From Emydura subglobosa (lineage: Eukaryota > Chordata > Testudines > Chelidae): DNA of 64,000 nt. The notes beneath the pieces are model-generated. The model did not search any database. It worked only from the letters and a program-made list of their open reading frames with translations, and was not told the DNA's origin. The stretch lies in assembly GCA_007922225.1 (NCBI GenBank), contig ML679973.1, forward strand, positions 1,244,033 through 1,308,032, written 5' to 3'. The position numbers and the translations under genes are program-made. Shown here piece after piece: positions 56,759 through 64,000 of the stretch. Each line of letters opens with the position of its first letter. The stretch's first letter is position 1.

Positions 56759-57030
56759 TTATTGGTGCTCATTGTCAAAATAGTTCCTCAATGCCTCCCT
56801 GATTCGAATGGCCCCCCGTTGTGTCCCTCTAATAGCCTTGGCATCTGGTGGTTCATATTCAGCCACAAGTCTACCTGCTTCTGCATTCCACCCAAGGGGA
56901 AACTCTTCACCCTTAGTATTACAAATATTATGAGCACACAGCAGGCGGCTATAACCATGGGAATATTTTCCTCATTTAGATCTAACCTGCCATAAAGGCA
57001 TCCCCAGAGAGTTTTTAATCTGACAAACAC
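56759..57030 (-). pseudogene. Harbinger transposase C-terminus, copy B
   Basis: Reads WGCLYGRLDLNEENIPMVIA then ACC, continuing in another frame to LRVKSFPLGG. The final TAA is at 56759-56761. It is collinear with the end of the copy A transposase. The catalytic Glu region is just lost to the truncation at about 57030. The Trp codon that is TAG in copy A at 9389 is TGG here. Confidence 0.8.
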
Positions 57031-57031
57031 T

Positions 57032-57284
57032 AAATGCTAAAATGTGCAGAGAAAGCAGGAAATTGCATGCATTTAATCATTTAATGAAAATAATTATTTC
57101 TCAGATGAAGAGGAAAAACTATTCTTAAGCACAATAATGGAGGAGGCAGAAAACCTCAAAAGATTGGCTAATTAAAATGTGCTCTAATGGCACTTATGTG
57201 ACATACAAGATGGGCACTGGAGCACAAGGAAGTATAATAAACTGAAATAGAAAGATGTTAGGAGTCATTATCTATATATATATA
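57032..57284. other. AT-rich spacer with (TA)n
   Basis: No gene. A TA run lies at 57273-57285, directly against the start of the next LTR-like element. Confidence 0.5.
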
Positions 57285-58143
57285 TGACAGGGTCAGACTG
57301 GATGGCTACTGGAAAGTGCTAGAAGGCTGATATATCAGCCCCAGGATCAGTAAGTCCCTTTTCCCCTGGTAGCTGAGCAGGGGTTACTCCTCGTTAATTA
57401 ACACACCTGGAGCCAATCAAGGCCCCACCCAGGACTTGTTAAAAAGCCTCCCCTCCAGAATAGGGGAGTTGTGGGAGTAAGGTGAGCTACCAGAGAGTGT
57501 GTGAGCAGGCAAGATGCTGTCAAGAGCCAGGAGGGTTACGGAGAAGGAGCAGAACCTGGCAGGAAAGGACTCTGCAGGTACAAAGACTGGGGGAGGGAAA
57601 AGCCCTGCCCAAAGAGGGCAAAGGACCTTTCCCAGGCCTGGAGGCCTAAGGGAAGAGACCCTGCCAGATGGGAAAGATTGAACTGGACATTTGATTTGGG
57701 CACTACCACGTCTGTGGGGCTGTCAGGGGTCAAGAGCCTTCCCTGACAAGGAGGCCAGGAAGGGCCCCAGTCTGTGTAGGGTATGGACATTAAGTCAAGG
57801 GGCACAGGGAAGTAACCCAGGGAAGCCAGCAGCTTTCCTGAAGCCACTGCATGAGGCTGCTGCTTGCAGGGTCCCTGGTTTGGGGCCTGGAGTCGAGGGT
57901 GGAAGCAGGCCCCTCCAATCATCCACTGGCTATTTATTGGAGGGGCAAGAACCCCACCAAAGAGGCAAGGGCCTGTGAGAACCAGCGGCGGGACTGGGAG
58001 CCAACAGGGAGCCATCTTAGAGCAGCTGCATTACCCTCACCCACCACTAGAGGGTGGAAGGAACACTGAGGGATAAAGCAATTACCTGACCTACTGCTAG
58101 AAGGAAGCGCTGGACCCACCCAGGTAGAGGAAGAGATTTGTCA
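57285..58143 (+). mobile_element. LTR-like element (about 860 bp)
   Basis: Begins TGACAGGGTCAGACTGG and ends ...TTTGTCA, giving TG...CA ends with a perfect 5-bp inverted repeat (TGACA/TGTCA). It contains 'cacacctggagccaatcaag' and a 'gttaaaaagcctcccctcc' promoter-like stretch, both typical of a turtle LTR family. Flanks are AT-rich simple sequence, so a target duplication cannot be resolved. Open frames within (57501-57746 plus and 57536-58015 minus) are not genes. Confidence 0.5.
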
Positions 58144-58149
58144 CAATAT

Positions 58150-59130
58150 ATATAAAAATAAAATATAAATGGAAGAAAGGGAAAGTTGATAATAATAAAT
58201 ATAAATCAGAAGCTAGGATTTATAGAAAATTGATAAGGGAAGCAAAGGGATATAAGGAGACTTCTATGTCCAGCAGAGTTAAGGACAATAGGAAGGAATT
58301 TTTAATATATTAGCAACAAAAAGGATTCTAACAATGGTATTGGTCCATTACTAGATGAAATTGATAAAATTAACAATAATACTGCAGGAAAGGCAGAGGT
58401 GTTCAGATGTAGTCATATTATATGATAACACTCTTTCCATTCCACTAATATCTCAGGCTGTTAAACAGCAGCTACTAACATTAGACATTTTTAAAGGACC
58501 AGGTCAAGATAGCCAACTCTTCTAAAACATTTGAATGCAAGTTGTGGAGCTCACTGGACATTAAAGTTGGTTTTCAAAAAGTTTTGAACCACCATGGAAG
58601 ATCCAGAAGACTGGAAGAAATGTTGTGCCAGTTTATTTAAAAAAAAAGTAAAGGGGATGACCCAGGTAATTATAGGCCTGTCACTCTGACATCAATCCTG
58701 GGCCAAATAATGGAGTGGCTCATACAGTACTTGATTAATAACGAATTAAAAGAGTGTAATGTAATTAATGCAAATCAACATGGGTTTATGGAACATAAAT
58801 CCAGTTAAACTGACTCGATATTTTTTGATGAGATTACAAGTTAGATTGAAAAAACTAATAGTGTTGATGTGCTATACTTAGACTTCTGTAAGACATTTGA
58901 GTTGGTACCACATGACATTTGATTAAAAAAATAGAATATGAAATTAACATGGCACACACTAGAGGGATTAAAGCCTGGCTAACCAATGCGTCTCAAAATA
59001 TAACTGTATTGGGAATATTCACCAAGCGAGTGTGTTTCTAGTGGGGTCTCACAGGGATGAGTTCTTGGCCTTATGTTATTGAACATTTTAATCAATGACC
59101 TGGAAGAAAACATAAAATAGTCTGATAAAC
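58150..59130 (+). mobile_element. CR1 LINE, middle part, decayed
   Basis: 58200-58420 is the linker before the polymerase ('tagaaaattgataagggaag', 'gagttaaggacaataggaag'). 58640-58800 encodes NYRPVTLTSILGQIMEW and NANQHGFMEHKS. 58860-58920 gives VDVLYLDFCKTFELVPHD. 59040-59110 gives GSHRDE and LNILINDLEEN. It ends at 'gtctgataaa', just at the FADD position, where an unrelated sequence takes over. It is the best collinear partner for the copy at 28150-31443. Confidence 0.85.
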
Positions 59131-60070
59131 TGGTGGAGTCCTAAAGAGCTTGTTGGCAAGGCAAACAAACTGGCGTGTCAGGGAGTAGTCACACAGTTTA
59201 GCAGTAGCAAAACTCACTTGCTGTGGTGACACAAACCCTTAGGGAAGGTGTGTCCAAAGGCAAAAGAAAGCACATTTAGACGCAAGGTAAACAAAGGCAT
59301 CCAGAGAGCAAGTGGAAAAGATCAATACTTAATCTTGAGGAGGGTGGCGACTTCACCCCCAGGAAGCCTTTTTGCTTCTTGAAGCAGGGTTGGGTCGATT
59401 AATTTTGGGAAGACAGCATGGTGTCTGCACCCCCGCTGGAGAGAAAAGCTTTGTCTGAAGCAGACAACATTTCAAAGGTTCCCTGGACTATAAAAAGAAA
59501 AAGTGTTTGAGGGGGATGAGATAACCCCACAGTTATCCATTAATGGGCAGATCCAAGAGGCCAGAGCACTTGTACATCTGAGAAAAGTGGATCCTTCAAC
59601 CAAGGGGGTTGAAGGTTCTGGGAACTGATTTTTGGTGAGAAACCTGCTTAGGCAAAGATAGTAACTTGCTTAAATTAAGTTTTAGAAGCTTATTTTTACC
59701 ATCTTTATTCTTTGTACTTAGTATCACTTAATCCTATGTTATTTTGTTACATAAACAGCTTGTTTTACTTTTACTATAAATCAGTTCAGTGCTGTGATTA
59801 AAATGAGAGTTTGTCAAACCCCAGTTAAATTAATGAGCTGTAGTGTATCGTCTATTTAAAAGGAGCAACAAACAACTTCTGTAAATGTACCAGGAGAGGG
59901 CTGGACATTGCAGGGAGAGGTCTCTGGGGAACTCATCGTTCACTGTTTGTTACCTGCAAGGCAAGGTTTGGACTGGCAGAGTCCTAAAGACTTTGGTGGC
60001 AAACCAGACAAGCAGAAGGGTCACGGAGTTATCCCACAGCTTAGCCATAGCATTTGCTGAGGCTGAGTAG
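59130..60070 (+). mobile_element. LTR retroelement debris with a direct repeat
   Basis: 'gagtcctaaagagcttgttg' at 59135 and 'gagtcctaaagactttggtg' at 59979 begin roughly 90-bp direct repeats about 840 bp apart. 59560-59868 matches, inverted, 62590-62860: 'ttgttttacttttactataa', 'cagttcagtgctgtgatta' and 'gtttgtcaaaccccagtta'. This fits LTR fragments around a collapsed interior, but no viral gene is recognisable. Confidence 0.45.
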
Positions 60071-60347
60071 GGTAACGGTGACTCAGTTCTGGGACACCCA
60101 GCAGATTTCACATAGGCCGACTGTTTTGGGGAAATGCAGGACTCCGATGGTTTGGGGGTCACTTTGCAAAAAGTAACGAGGTGGTGGAAGCCACGGTGTG
60201 AGCTGCTTGCTTGTATGCTGGCTACTGGAGTCAGGACTATAAATTACAACGGCACAGCATTTAAGGCACCCAGATTTGCAGAGCAGGCAATGACAATCCC
60301 TTACTGGCCTGGATCAAACCCCACAATGTCACACTGGCATAATTAGA

Positions 60348-60508
60348 CCCCTGCAAATCCGCAGTTATCTGCTTCATATCTGTGGACCATTTTTGCAGAT
60401 TGCGGATCCAAATTTTCTATTTAAAGCCCTGCAACTCTGTGGATATCTGCTTCATATCTGCGGACCATTTCTGTGGATTGGATGCAGGTACGAATTTTGT
60501 ATCCACGC
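60348..60508. repeat. 79-bp tandem duplication
   Basis: Two copies start 'ccctgcaaatccgc' (60348) and 'ccctgcaactctgt' (60427) and share 'atctgcttcatatctg' and 'ggaccatttttgcagattg'/'ggaccatttctgtggattg'. The GGATCC/GCGGAT wording recalls a known reptile tandem-containing repeat. Confidence 0.75.
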
Positions 60509-60509
60509 A

Positions 60510-61330
60510 GGGATCTAGGCGTAGTCACAACAGGATTTACGCACAGCTTGCTATTTTAACTGAGCTTTACATTTTAGGCACTGGTGAAGTAGTTTTTAGT
60601 GATTCCCAAGTGAAAAGCCTGGGAACAGTCAAAGAAAGGTTAGTCTTATTACTTTGTTTGTTTATCTCAGGAAGGAAACAGAACAAAGCAAAGTACAGCG
60701 TCAAGATAAGCAAGCAGCAGAAAAGACAGGAGGAGCAAATAAATCTATGCTGAGCTCGCCAGGAAGCAGTTAGAGCAGTGGGCACAGTAAGTCTGTCAGC
60801 AGCTGATCAATAGAAATCGGAGCTAGTGGCTCTCTCATGCCAAGAGACAGAATGAGTCACCTGCTCCAAACTGCAGGTCAGAAGGGGTCCTTTTTTCTCC
60901 TACAGGGTATGCAGGAGGCCAAGCACACAGTTGCCCAGATGAGCCAGCAGCAATGGTCAGAGATCCCAAGCTGTGGAGGCGGGAGAGGAAAAGGTTGTCA
61001 AGAGAGGAGAGATGAATGGAGCAAGAGGCCACGTGTCTGAGTGAGGAATCAGACCTGGAGCAACAGCAGCTTGCTGAGCAAAACAGATGGAGGCAGCTCA
61101 AACAGAAGAAAAGGGTCAAATCACCCGATGGGGCTGAGAAGGAAGGACATAGTGGTGTTCCTGATCAGGGGCTAGCAGACAACCAGATGTGGATATGATG
61201 GACCCCATCACTCTGCCTGTAGCCTGAGTCATTATGGACACCAAAGGTTGTTCTGGGAATGTGGAAAACGTTTGTATTGGTATGTTCTTTTCTGTGTATG
61301 TATATTCAGTACATGTATATGTAACAGGGT
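60510..61330 (+). other. Weakly coding-like sequence of unknown origin
   Basis: 61016-61198 reads SDLEQQQLAEQNRWRQLKQK, a charged Gln-rich helix as in coiled-coil or retroelement gag N-termini. Frames upstream are broken. Not assignable to a family by eye, and no catalytic motif is present. Confidence 0.3.
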
Positions 61331-61419
61331 TAACTCAGGTACAAGCCCAGCATGGTTCGACTCAGTAGCGGAGGAGGTAAACCCTCACCTGGGAAATTGA
61401 GTCAGTGTTGAATGTGGCT

Positions 61420-61670
61420 GGCACAGCTAAAAAGGTGCTGTGACCCAGGATCTGCCAGGAGTAGTGGGACCCCGGCACAGCTAGGAAAGCTGTGGGCCAG
61501 AACTCCACTGAAAGCAGGGAAACTGAGGCACAGCTAGAAGGTACTGTGGCCCAAAACCTGCTGGGTGCGGTGAGTCATTGGTGCAGCTAGGAACTGTGTG
61601 CCAGGGACTCTGATGAAAGCAGGGAAAACTCCTGAGTATGGAGAGATTCTGGCATAGCTAAGGGTGGTAA
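61420..61670. repeat. Minisatellite, about 53-54-bp unit
   Basis: Units begin at 61420, 61474, 61527, 61580 and (after an 18-bp insertion) 61651, each opening with 'ggcacagctan' or 'ggtgcagctag' and carrying 'ctgtgggccagaactcc'-like text. Spacing is 54, 53, 53 and 71. Alternate units share 'gaaagcagggaaa', suggesting a higher-order two-unit pattern. Confidence 0.82.
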
Positions 61671-62589
61671 GAGATCTGGTTTCACCTCTTTACTGGCCTG
61701 GGGGATCCAGATGCATGTGAAGCAACCACTGGGGCTGTAGCACTGAGCCTCTACTCTGGGCACTACAAGATTTAAGGCCTGAACCAAAGTGTGAACCAAA
61801 GTCAGGCCATGTATTAAAGTAGTTGCTTACAAGTTCACTGTCCAGTACATCAACTTGGCAAAGTTGTTGCTAGTGTACTAGGCACTAGATATTTATACAA
61901 ATATATTCCAGCAGGTACAGATACATCTCAGTCTAGTACAAGATAAGATGGTCTGACAACATAATGAATAGGGATGTTTTGTCCAAGCTATTAGAAACAA
62001 GGGGAGGCAACAAACAGATGTCATGAAATTCATAAGGTAGTGTGTAAGTTGTGTATTCTAGTTGTTTGTCTCAGCCTATAAACATCGGGGTGCTTTACCT
62101 TAATTCTTTGTCCAGCCTAGGGGGCAGCAGAAAGTTGCGACACTGACTGAACTGAGTCCATTGTAAGGGGCATACATGTGCTAGTGTACCTGTAACCATG
62201 GAGCCAGGGCACCAGGACCATGCTCCGTTGACAATAATCCTGGCCAGGCACCTTCACCACCGAACTGTGCTTGTGGTCTTCCTTTATGAGTGACATCGAG
62301 GTCGGCTGAATTAACATGCTGCACTATCTACTAATAACATTGGAGCTTCACGGACAGAAGCACTGAGAAGGCTAAACAGCATTACTGAAGCAACGACATT
62401 CCAGCCTCCAGCACTTAACCATACTGGGTAGTACTATCGAGGTCTGTTGAACCAGCTATCTGTGCAGAGCGGGACAGAACACTGAAAATACCCACACGCA
62501 AGCCAACTGACAACAGGGGGGAGTATGAATGTTGAAGGGGGAGGTACCCCTTAGTCTATGGTTCAGTCAAAGGGTTCAGTCTATTTAGT
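61671..62589. other. Unannotated sequence
   Basis: No gene or recognised repeat. The frames 61587-61799 and 62117-62317 (minus) look accidental. Confidence 0.4.
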
Positions 62590-62860
62590 TTGCAGCTTCT
62601 TTAAAGAGACAATACACTGCAGCTTATTAATTTAATTTGGTTTGACAAACACTCTTCTTTCATTCACAGCACTGAACTGGTTTATAGTAAAAGTAAAACA
62701 GGTTTCTTTAACAAAAAGGACATAGGATTAAGGATAAGCAAACAAAAGTAAAATTATGTTTCGAAAACTAAAACTTAATTTCAGTAAGTTACAGTCTTTG
62801 CCTACAATCCCACCTAAACTTGGTTCCAGAGCCTTCAACCCCCTTGGTTTTCAGATGTAC
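62590..62860 (-). mobile_element. LTR-like fragment, inverted copy of 59560-59868
   Basis: 'agagacaatacactgcagct', 'ggtttgacaaacactcttct', 'cagcactgaactggtttat' and 'agtaaaagtaaaacaggttt' are the reverse complement of the plus-strand fragment about 3 kb upstream. It ends near 'cagatgtacacatgacag', the counterpart of 'cacttgtacatctgag' at 59568. Confidence 0.65.
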
Positions 62861-62862
62861 AC

Positions 62863-63159
62863 ATGACAGAGAGGCCTTTGAGGGGTCCTTTCCATGTGCA
62901 CTACTCCTTGGGAGAGGGCCGGTGTCTCCTGTGCTGGGTGACAGGGCACGTCTGGAAGGATTGCCCCCTGTCCCAGCATGGGTGGGTGCCTGGGACCCCT
63001 GAGACTCAGGAGGGCACCAGCCCTGCCAATGCCGGTGATCCTGGCCGCCCAGTCACCGTTGCTGCCCCTTCACCTCCTTTGCCTGCCATTGCCTCTCCTC
63101 AGGCCCCTGAGATAGCCCACACGTTGCACCCAGATGAGCAGGCAGGCCACTGTGCATAG
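62863..63159 (+). pseudogene. Retroelement CCHC zinc-knuckle protein remnant
   Basis: The frame contains GRCLLCWVTGHVWKDCP, an exact C-x2-C-x4-H-x4-C zinc knuckle (bases about 62920-62962), preceded by FHVHYSLGE and followed by a Pro/Ala/Thr-rich stretch. Zinc knuckles of this form sit at the end of gag-like or LINE ORF1 proteins and bind nucleic acid. A single knuckle with a Pro-rich tail recalls ORF1 of Tx1/L1-related LINEs as well as gag of LTR elements, and I cannot choose. The start is unknown because the upstream sequence is the LTR-like fragment. Confidence 0.6.
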
Positions 63160-64000
63160 TCAGGTGGGGCCCACAGAGGGGCGGGCCTGGGAGAAGGCCT
63201 GCCCCAGGGGGAGGTTTCCCTTCCCCATGTGCCCCACCCTTGCCTCCCCAACACCTGAAACCATCATGCTTGCCCCCCCGGACCCACCCCTGCTGACTGG
63301 CCTTCCACCAGCACTCTCACCTTGGAAGGCAGGTGCAATCAGGGGAAGTGAGGCAAGCGGAAGGCCCCCCCGTAAGACCACGAGGGGGTCCACTGCCGCC
63401 GAGCCTTCCGCCGCTCCCCCTGGCGTAGTCCAGCGCATGGGGCCAGCTGCAGAGACCAGAGCAGCGGAGGGGGGCAGTGCTGCCGCCCTCTTGGCGTCCC
63501 TCCCTGAGGAGGCCTTGGAAGGAGCTCCCCCTTCCCTCCCTTTGTCATCTGAGCCCCTGGTCAGCGCAGAGCTGGACGTTGCCTCGGTTGCTGCCAGGGA
63601 GGACATCATCCTTGGTGATGGGTGGGGACTTTCACTCCATTTTTGAGGAGATTGAGGCCCCGAGTGTTCACCCAGTGTGCGGACGATTCCCCTGCCAGCG
63701 GGCCTCAGCCTGGACGATGCCTTCATCACACTGCCCTCTCCTCCTCTCTCTCCCTTTTCCTGGGCTGCTGCCCCCGCTCTCGCTTCTGGGGTGCCCCTAC
63801 GCTCATCCTGCTTCCCGGCTGCAAACGGCACCCCACCTGTGCCGAGCAGCTGGGCCCTGAGACTTCGGGGGCAGGGCAGCTGCCTCCTTTTCCTCCATCT
63901 GGGGGCCCTGATTCCAGTAATTCCTTGCCTGTTGCCATGGCTGCAGGTGCTGAGTCCATCGTGGTGCCTGGGCCTGGCATTGGAAAGGGCCCCCTTACCA
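63160..64000 (+). other. GC-rich continuation of the zinc-knuckle remnant, to window end
   Basis: Pro/Ala/Ser-rich frames run on the plus strand (63134-63646, 63477-63860) and, as a shadow, on the minus strand (63160-63831). A short VMGGDFHSIFEE at about 63616-63651 recalls the GGDFN box of LINE endonucleases, but nothing around it supports this. Probably the rest of the same retroelement. Cut by the window edge. Confidence 0.35.

Larger units (their letters stand above)
54513..57031 (-). mobile_element. PIF/Harbinger transposon, copy B (truncated in the transposase)
   Basis: The terminus GGGTCTGGTCTACAGTAG lies at 54513. Gene order is Myb-like protein (+), uncharacterised block (-), non-coding spacer, transposase C-terminus (-). 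56190-57031 is collinear with 8640-9535 of copy A until it stops within the transposase. The first 395 bp are an inverted match to the end of copy D, 112 bp away. Confidence 0.82.

Noticed and set aside
63616..63651. GGDFN-like endonuclease box (VMGGDFHSIFEE)
   Set aside because: It is a single short motif without the other endonuclease motifs and in a frame that does not continue sensibly.
63160..63831. 223-residue minus-strand frame
   Set aside because: It is the shadow of GC-rich plus-strand sequence and is low-complexity Ala/Gly/Ser/Arg.
1..64000. CRISPR array, operon, tRNA, rRNA or prokaryotic mobile element
   Set aside because: The base composition, LINE/MITE content and lack of dense open frames are those of a vertebrate genome. 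No regularly spaced repeats, cloverleaf genes or ribosome-binding sites were seen.

Overview
The window looks like intergenic DNA from a non-mammalian amniote. A turtle is the best guess, with crocodilians as the alternative. The evidence is the repeat content. There are many CR1 LINE fragments, one ending in the diagnostic ATTCTATG octamer. There are abundant short inverted-repeat elements whose ends read like GG(C/G)NNTGTCTACACT, several PIF/Harbinger transposons, hAT-type elements, old L2/MIR debris and LTR-like sequence. The species call rests on my recognition of these families and no search was run. I found no convincing host exon, tRNA, rRNA or prokaryotic feature. The only clear regulatory candidate is a CpG-island-like block at about 37.0-37.75 kb.

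Layout: 0-1 kb is a CR1 reverse-transcriptase fragment. 1-6.4 kb is mostly unremarkable, with an element inserted in a CR1 tail. 7.0-7.6 kb holds an inverted repeat beside a possible tyrosine-recombinase remnant. 8.6-10.86 kb is Harbinger copy A, whose transposase can be read almost end to end. 10.9-13.6 kb is a decayed CR1 with both endonuclease and polymerase regions. 14.46-14.87 kb is the end of a second LINE type. 17.5-25.6 kb is a thicket of CR1 copies, mostly antisense, with a 100-N assembly gap inside one. 28.15-32.6 kb is two tail-to-tail CR1s; the plus-strand copy was hit by a 295-bp element with TAA duplications and by a 1.3-kb composite insertion with a 10-bp target duplication. 32.6-35.1 kb has hAT and other short inverted-repeat elements. 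37-38 kb is the CpG island. 42.7-48.1 kb has an unclassified repeat and LTR-like copies.

48.1-57.0 kb is a Harbinger cluster. Copy C runs plus-ward and carries a CR1. An internally deleted copy D has a TAA target duplication. Copy B runs the opposite way. Together these show the autonomous layout: a DDE transposase, a Myb/SANT-like protein on the opposite strand, and between them a recurring uncharacterised protein block. 57.3-64 kb holds LTR-like sequence, another CR1, inverted LTR-like pieces, a 53-bp minisatellite and a CCHC zinc-knuckle remnant.

None of these genes appears functional, since every coding region is broken by stops or frameshifts. The useful content is the insertion history, which can be read from nested elements and target-site duplications, and the gene set of the Harbinger family.
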